A stretch of DNA of 64,000 nucleotides from Adiantum capillus-veneris (GCA_014529385.2 CM043953.1:65364372-65428371), one strand, 5' to 3'; positions 32,701-44,359 are shown, numbered from the stretch's first letter. Translations and numbers: made by a program. The notes: generated by a model from the sequence alone, not told the origin.

Positions 32701-33270
32701 GGTCCCCAAGTAATGCATCCTGCAAGGCATCCTGTGAAATCGAAGACCCCCTCGAAGGTGCACTCGATGCTGAGGAGGAAATGCTCTCGAATTAGGTTTT
32801 CCTTGATTAGAGGTGGAATCTTCTCACAGCCATCGCAATGATTTGTAGTACCTATCCATGTAAGATGCTTGAGAACACGAGTAATAGTACTTGTCTTGCT
32901 TTCCCCATAGTATTTGCACTACCACTGACGAGTACCCGACCCTTGCTGACCCGGCGTAGTAACTATTCGGATCACGTGGGTGTGCGTGTCCCACATTGGG
33001 TTGGGTTTGTGAGTCATCTTACTGATCACCTGCAAGAGAGGAGCACTCACTGGTCAACTGCACCTTGCACAGTACCTGTAGGTTCTAACCAAAAGCGCTC
33101 AATAATCAGCTGCAGAAGACGTTTTGCGATAATAGTCCCCAGCGCCTAAAATAGTACTTAAAATGTTTTTAAAAAAAAACACGGGTACACTACCTATCCG
33201 TACGTACCGTACGGTACGGTCGATTGTATGGTACGGATATGATCCATACGTACGTACGGATGCAATCTTG
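29720..33270 (-). mobile_element. hAT-3 transposon inside an LTR
   Basis: A 3551-bp element flanked by the perfect 8-bp duplication GCGTTGCT (29712-29719 and 33271-33278). The termini are CAAGGTAGTTAGGTACG on the left and CAAGATTGCATCCGTACG on the right (minus-strand sense). Many CGTAC/TACGTAC subterminal motifs occur at both ends (29730-29810 and 33195-33262). The same family design is seen in hAT-1. Confidence 0.92.
30152..33050 (-). pseudogene. hAT-3 transposase remnant
   Basis: This is homologous to the hAT-2 transposase, with the same domain order. A BED-type finger lies near 32840-33000, with the second cysteine of the CKYC pair replaced by tyrosine. The SWVKERQK block is near 32500, and FDGWSD with SDG changed to FDG near 32250. 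TDNASNCKAM is near 31950, and the RPSKTRFAYM block near 31720. The hATC part is near 30970-31270 (HPFYKKPELFGN), the CERNWS motif near 30830, and an acidic SSSSDDDDIF tail ends at 30152. A frameshift occurs near 32300 and stops near 31640 and 31930. It is more decayed than hAT-2 but keeps the full length. Confidence 0.85.
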
Positions 33271-33553
33271 GCGTTGCTGACGCGTTGCCCGAAGGGTCTT
33301 TAAATATGTGCAGAGGCCCAGTCTCTACCACTCTTCAGGGTGAACTACAGAGCGCGAGTACAGGCATTGTACTGAGTTCAAGTAATATATAGAAAGGGGC
33401 GCCAAGGTCTGGGGCCAATACTCTCTGGGGTGGAATTCTGCCACTTCGTGTCGCGTGTGCTCTCTCTCTCTTTCAGTTTCAATTGTTGTTGAAGTGCTAA
33501 AAGTTTCTTCTGTTTGTTCTTTTCTATTGGCATGTGGTGCCCGTTTTGTGACA

Positions 33554-34207
33554 TCCGTGATCTGTCTCTGTGGAGACCATCTCTCAGTGGGGTGTCCACC
33601 TCTAAGGAGAGTCTCTTTGAATCTGTATCTCTCTAAGAGAGACAGCCCCAGACAACTTTGGTGATAGTAATCCATGACCCTGGCCAACGGTCCAAATAGC
33701 TCTCGGAATAGGAAGTTGAAGTGTCCTTTAGTCTCATAATAGGGGGTACATCGACATATGTAGTGCTCCTCTTTCTCTTGCTCATGTCATACCTGACAAA
33801 TCCTCTCCTCTAGTGGTACTCTCCTATATTTGCTTATCTCTATCTCGAGTTGGTGTGAAGATGTTCGGATCTAGCCAATGGAACGTCTCAAGCCATGTGA
33901 TAGATGTGTGTCCATGTAACCGGGTCGCAATATGAAACCATCATTGTAGTATGAAGAAAATGTTCTTGGTATAAAGCTAGCACCTATGAGGGCTCTAGCC
34001 TTATCTTGTGTCTATTTGGACAAGGTCTTGTCTAATGGCTCTAGTAATCTCTTGGTATGTCAGGGTGAGGGAGGGTGCATCTAGAGAGTACTTCAAGGGG
34101 GGTAATCTTTCTGTGTGTCAGCCTTGCCTCTGCTGCCCCTCTCAAGGAGAAGGCCCACTAAAGACCACTCCAAGGTAGGTATAGGAATCCACATACTCCT
34201 CTAGCAG
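33554..34207 (-). pseudogene. LINE copy 7 fragment
   Basis: Minus-strand LINE sequence lies between two LTRs of opposite orientation. It keeps the EERICQV...EEHYICRC cysteine-histidine cluster (about 33730-33820), the block before it (about 33840-33930) and a junction to a GVVFSGPSP-like piece (about 34150), implying an internal deletion. It lacks its 3' tail because it abuts the LTR end at 33553. Confidence 0.65.
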
Positions 34208-34390
34208 GATGGCGCCACATTGCCAACGGAAAAGAACATACTAAATTTGACTTTAGGCACTTCAAACAAATTGAATAGAATGGAAGAGAGAATCTGCACG
34301 AGACAAGGAGGAGTGGCGGAGTTAGGGTTAGGCTCGGGGAGTCCTAAACCTCCGGGCTTCAATGGCTTGACATGTCAGCAGTTTGTGACA
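34208..34390 (-). repeat. Shortened 3' LTR of element B
   Basis: It starts TGTCACAAACTGCTGAC on the minus strand at 34390 and contains the LTR start and end blocks but lacks the middle. The low-coordinate end is approximate. Confidence 0.6.
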
Positions 34391-34440
34391 TCCCCCCTTC
34401 TTGAAAGAAGAGTAGTCCGCGATTATATTTGTAAAACGAC

Positions 34441-34612
34441 TCAAGTTAGATAAAAATATCCAAGGGTCATTCAGTTCTCTCATTCCATATTGGAGCTCTT
34501 GATATTTTGGCGTAGTAAAATTAGGCATCAAGTTAGATGAAAATATCCAAGGGTCATTCAGTTTTCTCATTCATATTGGAGCTCTTGATGTTTTGACGCA
34601 GTAAAATTAGCC
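34441..34612. repeat. Tandem duplication, two 86-87-bp units
   Basis: Two near-identical units start TCAAGTTAGAT at 34441 and 34528, inside element B next to the 3' LTR. Element A has a single unit at the equivalent place. Confidence 0.85.
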
Positions 34613-35568
34613 ATCACCGTGCCGATCTTTAGAGAGGTGTCTTGATGCATTGAAGTTCATATCCAAGTAATCTCACCCAGTTAGGAATATTTAGTGGTTA
34701 ACACATCACGATGCGACACAGATGCTTACATATGCATGTTACAAGATATAACAAACAACGTCGTTGAGCGCTCCTCCCAGACAGGAGTGCATCCTCCTCC
34801 TGGGGTGTCACCCGAGGAAGATTTTCCTAGCTGGTTGCTATGAGTTCTCTCCGTGGTTCCGAGCACGTGGTACATCAATTAGGTGGCCATGGTGATGCCT
34901 ACGTGTGGCTCTTGCTCGATGGTACGCTTCCCTTGCTCGACTACGTAACATGGCTAATATTTGGAAGGGATAAGCACCTCCCCCTATGGGCCCTTTGGTG
35001 TGTCGATTTTTTTTCTTTATAAAATGTAGTTTCAAACAATTTCTCAGGTAAAACTTCAAACATATGGTTCTCCCTGTTGCAACAGAGTGGATGTCAAGGT
35101 CCATTATCTACACACAAACAACAAGAACTTCCAAAAACATAAATTTTACAGATGCTGAAATTTTCTGCTGGAAACCCTGATTTTCAAAATTGTCGGAATC
35201 AAAATCCGCTTGCGTCAATGCGTAGAGCTGGTCGAGAGGATCAACTTTGACTATTGTTGTATATCCAAATTCTCAACCGTTAAAGAGATTATTAGAGACC
35301 TCTGCAAAATAGAAAGGCAGAAAAAAGCATTTTTTTGTGCTTTCTAGGACAAGAACGAACTACTCCTCCTTCATCTCATCCTGCTCTTGTCGTTTCTTCT
35401 TCATCCAACCCCATAGCTTCCATTTGTAGGTTCATGCATGTCCGGTTTTCTCTCGAGAAAAGGAAAAAAAAGAAATTTTTGTAGATTTTGAAAGCGCCAT
35501 CTTGCTCTGTCTGCTCTTTATGGACAGGTATACTTTCAAAAAAGCACACCCCTGGATCTCGATATGAT

Positions 35569-36271
35569 TGTAACAGGACTGCACCACTTGCCAACAGAAA
35601 AGAATAGATGGAACTGACTTTAGGCACTCGAAAACAATTGAATATAACGAAAGAGAGAATACACACGAGACACGGAGTGGTGGAGTTCCACTCCCTGACG
35701 TCACTGGCCCCAAACCTTGGCGCCTCTTTCGGTATTTCTTTATATTGCTTCAACGAGGTACACCACCTGTGGCTTTGCTCTGCATCTCCCACTGGTAGAA
35801 TGTCAGAGAGTGAGCCCTTAGTACATATTTAAAAAGCCCTTGGCCCTTTAAAAGCGGTTACATGAAAAGCAATAGATTCTAAAAGCATTTGGTCCAAAAC
35901 CAAGCGCCCATAGGGTTGTCCGCAATTCACGCTGCCACGTCATCAACTTTTCGTGATTTTCCAAGCTTTTGCAGCGTGCCACATCATCATCTTTATGCAA
36001 GTGAGTGTATGTGGGTGTTCTGCCTTATTTTAAGCCTTTAGGCCCCTCGGTTGGTTCTTGTAAGTTGTTGGGGATTAGGAATTTTAATCCTAACCCATCT
36101 TTAAATTTCGGCCACTCTGCCAAGCTTCATAAGTTGGAAAATCTTCTGCTTCTTCTCCTTTGGCTAGGGCTTAGACCCTCGGTAGGGATTTGCAAGTTGG
36201 CTAGGGGTTAGGCTTAGGGAATCCTAATTTTCCGGGTCTTTAGTGGCTTGACACGTCAGAAATTTGTGACA
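35569..36271 (-). repeat. 5' LTR of element B
   Basis: On the minus strand it starts TGTCACAAATTTCTGACG at 36271 and ends GTTACA at 35569. It contains the same blocks as the LTR at 29407-33553, including GATGACGTGGCAGC, a TAAATATGTAC promoter-like stretch near 35820-35830 and the CGCCAAGG..TGGGGCCA block near 35710. Confidence 0.7.
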
Positions 36272-36289
36272 ACTTCATTGTCTCCTGCC

Positions 36290-36560
36290 CATATATGAAG
36301 GTTGGTGTTTATAATAGACTTGGACACTCCACGCCAAAGATCTATAGAAGCACATGTGAGAAAACCGTTAACAACTAAATAAACTTGAATAGAGGGAAAG
36401 AGATAAGAGAAGAGTCGACATCACACTTTGTAAAGGTCCCTGGCATGTTCAAAAGTAGTTTTAGTGAAAAGCAACACTTCTAAAAGCAACAGGTCCCAAA
36501 ATTTGTTGCCCAGAGGTTGCCCTAGCGTTTTTTAGCATTCAGCCTCTAGCACCATCAATT
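36290..36560 (-). repeat. Partial LTR of the same family
   Basis: Sequence near 36380-36540 is similar to the middle of the element B LTR (GTGAAAAGCAACACTTCTAA versus ATGAAAAGCAATAGATTCTA, and the following block). It is a fragment without clear ends. Confidence 0.45.
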
Positions 36561-38789
36561 GCAGATTTCAGTCATAGCCTCATTGTCAGATGGCAGTTCC
36601 AAGAAAGATCAGCCCTAACGTTTTCAGTTGTCAGCCCTTAGCTTCTCAAATCCAAGCATCTACCGCAAGATCCCATAAGCATCTGCGCATCTAGGACCAT
36701 TGTATCAGCATTTGTGCAATCTAAAGCAGATACCTCTCAGTACACACAAGGGCATAGAGGCGACACTTAAGGGTGTCGAGAGATACTTCTATTCGGTTGC
36801 AACTTAAGAAGCATGTAGACCAGTTTACGTGTACTCGTTTGGTATGTAGTATAACAAGCACAAAGTGACAGGACTCCTATAGCCTTTATCTATTCGAGAT
36901 CATGCAAAGTGGATGGAGGAGGAGCACAACAAATACTTCTCTGACTTTAGTGCTTTACCTTTAGGCTTTGGTTTAGCTTCAGCTATTCCAAAAGTGCGTG
37001 TCAAATCAATGGGTTGAATTTGGTAGAGTGCATGTTTCACAAGAGGGGAGCCACTCCACTCCTTTGTCATAGATGACCTAGATGGAGTAAAGTCAAGTGA
37101 TTTCTCTTTGAGATTTTGGGGGTGCTGATAGGCTGACGATACTTTGCTAAGTGATTTTATGATATAGACATAAAAAGTAGACAGTAATTTGTGTTGATGG
37201 CCATAAGTGTTGAAGGCACAGCTTTTGGACGCGAGTGGATAAAGCAGTTAGCACCTGGCTTTTGGTGGCAACATGTTTTTAGCATTTTGTGGCAGTATCG
37301 TGCCGTTTTGTGGGCACATGGAGAAAATCAAGGATCGGATATTATTTAAGCATTTTTGCTGAGTTGGTCCAGTTCGGTGCGGCTGCAAATGGTGGGTTCG
37401 AAGATTTTTAGGGGGGAAACAATGTTGAATGAATGGTATTTGATTCTGGGATCAAGCTGGATTTTCGGGCTCCAATCGGGTCAAGAATTGGCCCGATATG
37501 TCCAATTTTGCTCCACTTATATTTGCCAGCGCTTGCGGCTTTGCTGGGGACAGTGATCTTTTTTCCGACACCCACAAAGATAAGGGATACAACTAAACCT
37601 GTCACCCGTTGTGGTAATAAAAAATAGTTGTGTATTGGCAGTCTCAACTATGAATGGTATGGGCACTTTAGGTGGAACTTGCGCAAATGCTAGCAAGTTG
37701 GACATATCTCCTTAAGATGCCCTACAGTGATTTTTTAGCTTCAGGAAGTAGCTGCTGCTCCTACACAACCCCCCCCTTTGATTAGCATATCCTCATAGTT
37801 GCTCTCCTTGTAACTAGCTCGCCCTATATTGGGAAGGCTCTCCCTACCTCTACTTCTCTTGGTAGTCCTAAGCATGTTATGGATGTGAAACAGAAAGGGA
37901 AATTGGATCAAGACGGGGTTTTGACTCCAAAAAAGACGATTTTTCCTTTATGGAAGTCCAATAATTGGACTCACTATCGAGTTGGATTTGCGACTCTGAA
38001 AAGACAGTTCAGCTTTGTTTATTCAAGTCCCACAATTATACTCTCCATCAAGGAAATGTTCCTGCTATTGTGGACTGCCCCACTGCCAATGCTATTAATT
38101 TGTAGCTGGGCCAGATCTGTGCTGGTGGTACCAGATATTTGATACCAATGATGTGATTTGGCATGATCTATTTGAGGATGAAAGTGCTTAGCAATGGAAG
38201 TGAACTGGAGCCTATCCTTCTTCATGTTATGCCTTTTAAAGTGCCTCTCTCAATGTTGAAGGTTTTACCCTTTCTTCAAGTTGAAGCCCATTTGGAGTCA
38301 TGCATAGACCTGTAAACCTCATGCTTTAGGTCTTGTCGAGCATAATTAAAATTAGTGGTGATCAAACTGTTCATTCTGTTAGCTATCTTTTTACTTATGC
38401 TTGAGATGCATTCTTGTTTGGTGTGATTCTTTCTATGTTGTTAGGATTTGAATTTTTATCTCAAGTATATCTTCAGTTATAAAAGATGGCTGATCATTAA
38501 ATGCATGATTTGAGAAATCTTCTAGTTTGTCGTCTTCCAATTAAGCTTGTTTATAGGACAAGATGGCAGTCTCTCCTCTATTTTTGAATGCTTTGTTTCA
38601 TAGGAATTTGTATAACTCTCTGCTTCCCTCTGATTAGTATGATTCCTACTTTCATACTTTATTTACATGAGTGTGTGTGTGAGAGAGAGAGAGAGAGTGG
38701 AGGAGAGGAACTGCACTCTACGCTTCTGCTTGAGTGGTTCAATATGTTTAATCTGAGTACTCATGATATATTTCCGCTTGCTTTTACAG
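36561..38789 (+). other. Intron-like sequence, no gene recognised
   Basis: Short open stretches occur near 37430-37630 and 37880-38140 but none shows a known motif or splice pattern. The sequence ends in the acceptor CTTTTACAG directly before host exon C. A small (GA)n run is present near 38680-38697. Confidence 0.4.
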
Positions 38790-38954
38790 AGGCACGAAAA
38801 TACTGACGAGAGATCAACATTAGGACCATCTGATGTAACAGTCAATGATAATTCCTGGGATTCTAGTTTTCCCCATGAGCTAATAGCCTTTTCTGAACCC
38901 GTCTCTCAGAGTAATTTTGCATATTTTCCATCTACTGTTGAAGATGAGGAAAGG
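38790..38954 (+). CDS. Candidate host gene, exon C
   Basis: A 165-bp candidate exon between CTTTTACAG and AGG|GTAAGT, both strong splice sites. It is open for 55 codons and phase 0 at both ends. It encodes a polar, acidic segment ending EDEER. It joins exon D after a 230-bp intron and is in phase with exon B at 16176. It has no relation to the transposons in the window. The family is not recognised. Confidence 0.65.
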
Positions 38955-39184
38955 GTAAGTACAAGAATCAAGCACAGGGTTTTTACGTTTTATCACAGTA
39001 CTCAATATGTGCCTATCTGCATGAAAACCATGTGTGTCACAAGCGATTTTGTCGTTGCACCATGGGGTGGCATCTAATAATGGTATAATAAGAGGGGCTA
39101 TGTTGTGAATGATTAAACTCCCTGATTGCTTAAAGATTCTTGTGACTTAAGACTAAATCCAGCTGCATGTGATAACGTTCACAG

Positions 39185-39556
39185 ATGCTCATGGAAGCAA
39201 TTGCTGCGTCGCTATCACTACAGGATACTGACATCAATGACTGTCAAGCCAATCAAAATGGTGCATCTGATGTAGCAGCAGCATCCTCTCATGAAGCAGT
39301 ACCCTCTCATCCTGCTACAATGCCATCAGAGGGTTCTCCGAGCCTGGTTTTGGCTGACAATCAGGCTGCTATACAAGGAGCTGTTGATGGGAGGAATGGT
39401 TCACAGCAAGTAGCTCTTAATGAGAGAGTATCAGAGGAACAGCCGGCAACTTCTGAAACTCAAACAGTTGGGACCCTGGAAGCTCTAGGGCAGCGCTGGG
39501 GCTTGGGTCTTTTCCGTGCCATGAGTGGTAAGCAGGGCGACAATAGCCGATCATGA
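39185..39556 (+). CDS. Candidate host gene, terminal exon D (UIM-like motif)
   Basis: The exon begins after TTCACAG and runs 124 codons to a TGA at 39556. Across the splice the protein reads EDEER|MLMEAIAASLSLQD. An acidic run followed by a hydrophobic-x-x-Ala-x-x-x-Ser pattern resembles a ubiquitin-interacting motif. The rest is Ala/Ser/Gln-rich and probably disordered, ending in a short conserved-looking GTLEALGQRWGLGLFRAM. A ubiquitin-pathway or adaptor role is only an inference from that motif. I do not recognise the family, so no symbol is given. Confidence 0.65.
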   Translation: MLMEAIAASLSLQDTDINDCQANQNGASDVAAASSHEAVPSHPATMPSEGSPSLVLADNQAAIQGAVDGRNGSQQVALNERVSEEQPATSETQTVGTLEALGQRWGLGLFRAMSGKQGDNSRS

Positions 39557-40051
39557 CGTGGTTGAGGAGAGCAACTGATTTTGGCTTCTGTACCAGTAGC
39601 AAAAAGCCTGCAACATGGGCATGTACAAAGCCTGTTGCAGAAGGCTTGGAAGCTAGGAATGATTAAAGCCTTTCTTTCTTGTTTTTTTCTTTTTGTGGTG
39701 CCTTTTTTTTTGTTTTGGGGTGGGGGGGGGGGTGTTCGTCCATCATATCTTTGGTGGATGAGGCACGCACTTGTACAAAAGCAAAGCCATTATTTCAGCT
39801 GATTCTCAGCCTTCAAATAATCTTGTGTATCCTGGGTTGATATTTTGGGGTTACGAAACACAAGGTAATTTTTGTAAGATGAAAGATTGAAAAGCTAGTT
39901 AATCTACTATTTTGTTTTGTGTTTTGTAGTAGGTAGTAGGTTTCTTTCCAACACTTTTGTACTTTTTGCTGGATACCTAGATGACACATACGTACACCAT
40001 TTCTTCTCAAAGGCCTAGAAGATGGTATTAAAGATCTCTCTCTGAATGTGT
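39557..40051 (+). other. Probable 3' UTR of the candidate host gene
   Basis: T-rich non-coding sequence after the stop, with a poly-T and poly-G region near 39700-39735 and an AATAAT element near 39817. The polyadenylation site cannot be fixed. Confidence 0.35.
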
Positions 40052-40115
40052 GTGATGGGTTTTCCTCGTCTTGAGGTTTCCCATTGGTAATTCAAAATGA
40101 CATTACAAAAAAAAA
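40052..40115 (+). mobile_element. 5'-truncated L1-type LINE 3' end
   Basis: ATGGGTTTTCCTCG, GAGGTTTCCCATTGGTAATTC and a terminal A tract match the 3' end of the L1 remnant at 14850-14915. This is a very short truncated insertion of the same family. Confidence 0.7.
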
Positions 40116-40500
40116 GTGTGTGTACCCATACAAAGGTAGTTGGAGGATTTCTTCTAGAACAACTCTTAGTAGGACTCTAGGACACATCAGTTTCAGCTCA
40201 AGGGACTCTCCTAGGTTGAACTAAAGAGATTAGTACATGTTAATGCCCTCATACCTCTTGCAGACCACATCACCGACATATCTAGCCTTGTTGTGTCTAC
40301 ACAATTTCAAGAGCCACATAGAAACTCCTATGAGGTTCTTTACAAAGGAGGAGATTGATGCCACATAGTGGCTCATGGGAGAGTTCATGTGATGCTACTT
40401 ACAAGGTCAGCCCATTGAAGAGATCAGGCTTTGGTAGATAGGCCACTAGCTTGCCGAATTGGCTCAATAAATTTTTCAGATTTTAGACTCATTATTCTAG
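40116..40500. other. Unassigned sequence
   Basis: No gene, repeat or domain is recognised between the two truncated LINE ends. Confidence 0.4.
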
Positions 40501-40650
40501 TCGTTTGTATTTTGTCCATTGGACACGTGGATCGTATAGCGATGTAACTTTTTGTTCTAATGTGTCTTTTAGACCTTTTGGAGATGTAAATAAATATTTA
40601 ATTTCATCTCTATTTGTGTGTGTGTGTGTGTGTGCACGGGTGCGCGGTGC

Positions 40651-40683
<33 letters not shown>
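40501..40683 (+). mobile_element. Decayed LINE 3' end with (GT)n and (TC)n tail
   Basis: The 3' block of the simple-repeat-tailed LINE family can be followed in degenerate form (GTAACTTTTTGTTCTAAT, GACCTTTTGGAGATGTAA, TTTAATTTCATCTC). The tail is (GT)n at 40615-40634 and (TC)n at 40653-40682. A second LINE begins immediately after. Confidence 0.6.
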
Positions 40684-40685
<2 letters not shown>

Positions 40686-41340
40686 ATAGAAGGCTGCTTT
40701 CATTGTCTATTTAGAGAGGGCTTTGGACCATAGGCTATAGGCTAGAGTCGTGATATCAGGATCAGAAATGCCTCGGGTTGTTATTGCTAGGGTTGTGTAG
40801 ACACAGGGAGAGTCTCTTGAGGAGATCAGGCAATGGTAGACATTCACAGAGAGAGACTATTGACTTCTTTAGAGCAAGGACTCACTAGCCAAATGAGCAT
40901 GCTATACATAGCAAACTTTAGAGCCCACTTATATTGCAGGTATCTTAGTTGACAGGGCCATTGAGCTTGGGAGAGCTAGACACCCATGTCTACGAGGGCG
41001 ACCACGAGATTGCCAGAGGCTCCATGAGAGGATCAAGACTATTCTAGCACGACATGGGAGATGTCTAGTACGGCTATTTACAAAGGTGGACATTGACAAA
41101 GCTCTTCAGCGATCGATGCAATACTTTCTTGGACAACGCCCAATGCCGGCGATCCTCAGGCAGTGATGATGATGATGATGATTTTAGTCTTTACTTCAAT
41201 TGATTTTTATTTCTGTACCAAGACATTGGATTATATCCACCAAGATTTATTAGTTTGGTCTCATAGGTCAATTTGGCCTTTTGAAGACGTTTAATATAAG
41301 GTTTCATTTCATTTCATCTCTCTCTCTGTCTCTCATACTC
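40684..41340 (+). mobile_element. LINE copy 8, 5'-truncated
   Basis: It starts abruptly after the preceding LINE tail, at the segment equivalent to FREGFGP of other copies. It continues through the RRHRESL block near 40800, the GRARHPCLRG and ARHGR basic stretch near 40970-41080, and the 3' block GGTCTCATAGGTCAATTTGGCC at about 41255. It ends ATTTCATTTCATCTCTCTC near 41310-41340. A short (GAT)n run lies near 41165-41180. Frame breaks make it inactive. Confidence 0.75.
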
Positions 41341-41849
41341 GTCACTATGATATACATGATGTTTCAATGTAAGTCGTAGTAGGTCGTTATTGTGGAATTG
41401 GGAGCTACACCGATTGTGGTTGAGACACTTACCAGATTATTATCTTGCATACATGGCTTGTGGGAGCTTCCAAATCTTCAATATACTAGATTGACCCTTG
41501 AGGAGACTATATATTGATATGTAGAGATATTAGCCTGGTTTCACTTGCGAGGCGTTTATGTAGACAAATTTCCATGTTTAGTAGTTCTTGGATGCACCAT
41601 TGCTCACATTTATGTGTTCAGTGATGTGTTGATGTGTCCCTGAGCATCAACAAGAAGAGCGCGGTTGATGAAGGAGTTGGAGGTAGACACTTTGTAGATG
41701 AGGCAATAGCTTGGAAGATGCTTTCAGCCAATTGTGTTCAAAGATGCCACGCTTCATGCCAAGTTCTATGTCCCTTGCTAGGGATTGGTCGAGAGATCCG
41801 GCCTTTAGTGTATTTTTAAAGGACAAGAATTGAAAATTTTTGGCTAGTT
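41341..41849. other. Unassigned sequence between LINE and Penelope-like element
   Basis: Several short open stretches occur on both strands (for example 41634-41819, plus) but no motif is recognised. Part may be the 3' end of the Penelope-like element. Confidence 0.35.
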
Positions 41850-42429
41850 TGGATGATGGAAACCTGCTATATTTGGAATGGGAGGTGCGGTGGGGGTGGG
41901 CTATGGGGTACCAAACGCGTTTCGCTCCATTGAGGAGCTCATCAGTGGTAGGAGAAATGAGATTAAAGGGGAAACATGGGGGAGAGGGTGTTCTTTATAT
42001 AAGAAGGAGGGAAGGGGAGGGGTGGGGGTAAGAAGGAAGTGTACTTTTGAAGGGGTTTAGTTAGGGAGTTAGTTTCTCTAACTGAAGGAAACGAGTGGTG
42101 TAGAGTCCCCATAGATAAAACTAAGGGAAGTCTTCATTGATTGTTAGCCGAGGAGCTGTTTAAGTGAAGGCGGGGCCTGATAATATGGGAAAAATGGTGG
42201 GAGGGAGGGTGGGTGGGGGGGGGGGGAGGGGTGTCGAACGCAATACAAGGGGGTGTATCCCTTAAGGGGGGTTAAATCCTAAAGGGGACTAAAATAGAAA
42301 ATAAGGGGGGAATAGAGGGTAAGGAGGTTTCTCAAGCATAACACGAAGGGTGGTGTTACTAAGAAAATGCGTTGTTGGGTCTCAAAAGAGTTTATAATCC
42401 AAGACTGGGAGTGTGATGTACATGATTGG

Positions 42430-44156
42430 TTGTAAGGTGTACACTGGGTGGGGGGGGAGCAAGGGGGAGTATTTATATTCATAGAAAGTTGTTACAAGAG
42501 TACCATTTAAAGGAACAAAAATTTGGAATGTAAGCTCCAAATTGGTGGAGAGGCTGTCAAGAGATCCAAGGTATATATTGGTATGAGTTGAGAGGCTTTT
42601 AGTAACAATTGGAATCAAGGATACCATAAAAGTTGAAAGCATGTCCCTTGGAGAAGTGGATATCTAGGATGGTAGCTTCAAAGGAGGAAATGATGGGTGA
42701 GATCACTATATGTTTTTGTAAAGGGAAGGCGTAAGAAGCGAGGCCTTTGGTAAGTGATTTGCGACTTCCTGTTCAGATCCCAAAGGCATCATCTATGAAT
42801 CTTTTATAATATGCTAGGTTCGGGCTGAGGATAAGAAGGGATTGGTTTTCTAGGTGGCAGAGAAAGAGACAAACATAAACTACTGCGAAATTTGATTCCA
42901 TTGCAGTGCTTTTAATTTGCTACCACACTTTGTCTTTGAAGCAAAGATAATGGTGTGAAAGAATAAGGGTGGCAAGTGAGATGATGAACTTTGTTTTTGG
43001 GTTGTCGAAGAAGTTAGTGATAGTATTTCTGAGGGCTATGAGTCCCTCAGTCATAGGTATGCTAGGGTAAAGGGAGGTTACATCGAAGGTAAAAAGGAGA
43101 CAATGGGGGGGGGGGGGGAAGTCTGGGAGTGAAGATTGATGATAAGGGATAGTGAGTCTTTAAGGTGTTGCTTTTGTGAAAGGAGGATAGGATAAAGTTG
43201 GAAGTATAGCCATTTGGAAGCATTTTCAAGCACGTATCCACGGTAAGAGCAGATAGGTGGGCTACAAGTATGGGTTTGTGTAGCTTAGGGAGAAATTGGA
43301 TAGAACAGGACTTGAAGGGTTTAAGGAGTGGTGTGAGGATAAAGGTGGCTTCAACTGGGGTTAGAAGAGTGTATTTAAGGGTGATGGAGTAGTGGAGTCA
43401 GGAGGCGAGGTAGTTTAGTGGAGGTGGGGTGAGGGGTGTGTATGTGGATGGATCATTGAGTTGTCTATAGGCTTCTTGTTCGTACCATTCCCATGATAGG
43501 ATGGTAAGGCCAAGATTTTTATCCGCTGGTTTGATGACTATTGTGTCATCCATTGAAAGAGTTTTAAGGACACGTTTGACAAATTTGGGAAATTTTGAGT
43601 GGGAAGATTTATAGTGTACAAGTGTATCTTGAAGATTTTGGAGGTTTAGGGATGTGATCGCCTCTAGTGTAGGATCTAAAGAGGGGGGTATCCAAGAGGA
43701 GTTAGGGATTTTGTAAGGGGAGGGTTTGTTGGATGTAGAAGATTGAAAAAACATTTTGAGTTGTAAACTCCTTGCCAAGGAGTCATGGGCTTTGATAATG
43801 AGTTCCATTGGGGGGTTCGGGGGAGAGGGGATGTATTTAAGTCCTAGGTCTAAGCATTTCTTTTCATCGTTAGAGAGGGGATGGGAGGTGAGATTATGCA
43901 CAAAGTTAGTACAAAGGTTGTTAACCAAGGTAGATGAAGGGAGCTTACCAAAAATTGTGAGCTCGAAGGCATGGGGATTTATGAGAGGAAGCCAAAATTT
44001 GTGTCTCTTCCTTCCTCTATCCGTGGGAAGTTTCTTGAAAAGGATGGGGGGGTTTCCATTGGAAATGGATAGGGTAGAAGGTGTTGCGGTGGAATGGATA
44101 GAGTGTTGAGTGTTTATCCAAAGGTAGGGGAGGAGGGGGGGCTTACTAAAAAGCAA
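42430..44156 (-). pseudogene. PLE-1 reverse transcriptase
   Basis: The order of motifs is that of Penelope-like RTs. The N-terminal region has LSNDEKKCLDLGLKYIPSP (about 43850). Then come DDTIVIKPADKNLGLTIL (about 43520), LPKLHKP (about 43280; one residue altered) and TFDVTSLYPSIP (about 43085-43055). A STAMESNFAVVYVCLFL stretch follows, corresponding to the family's G-T-A-M-G-T box (about 42890). The catalytic YYKRFIDDAFGIW is at about 42790-42810, and the thumb motif KPLNSYQYIPWIS near 42570. The second half contains stops and frameshifts, so this copy is inactive. The KPADK and [YF]IDD signatures separate it from LINE and LTR reverse transcriptases. Confidence 0.82.
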
Positions 44157-44359
44157 GTGTAACCAAAAGGTTGAACAAGAAGGCCCTAATCCCTCCTCCC
44201 TTTTCCTTTTCCCGCATCATTGAAGGCACGCTTGTGGTTGTTGTCATCGTCGTAGGCTCGCTTGTGGTTGATGTCGTCGTCGCGATTCGTGTTAATGTTG
44301 TTGTCGTCGCGATTGGTGTAGTGGTGGTGGTGGGTGTTGCCGTCTTCATTGTCTTCTTG

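Larger units (their letters stand above)
29407..33553 (+). repeat. LTR of element A, interrupted by hAT-3
   Basis: The LTR starts TGTCACAAA at 29407 and ends TTTGTGACA at 33553, perfect inverted termini. Without hAT-3 and one target duplication it is about 588 bp. The start is preceded by a polypurine tract, so this is the 3' LTR. The downstream half contains a candidate TATA region (AATATATAGAAA near 33384). The same LTR appears on the opposite strand at 35569-36271 and, shortened, at 34208-34390. Confidence 0.8.
34208..36271 (-). mobile_element. LTR element B, short non-autonomous LTR retrotransposon
   Basis: Two LTRs of the element A family are in direct orientation on the minus strand: a 5' LTR at 36271-35569 (about 703 bp) and a 3' LTR at 34390-34208 (about 183 bp, centre deleted). 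The 1.18-kb internal part (34391-35568) ends in a purine tract beside the 3' LTR. It is similar to the internal end of element A near 29040-29400. No gag or pol is readable, so the element needs proteins from elsewhere. Confidence 0.65.
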
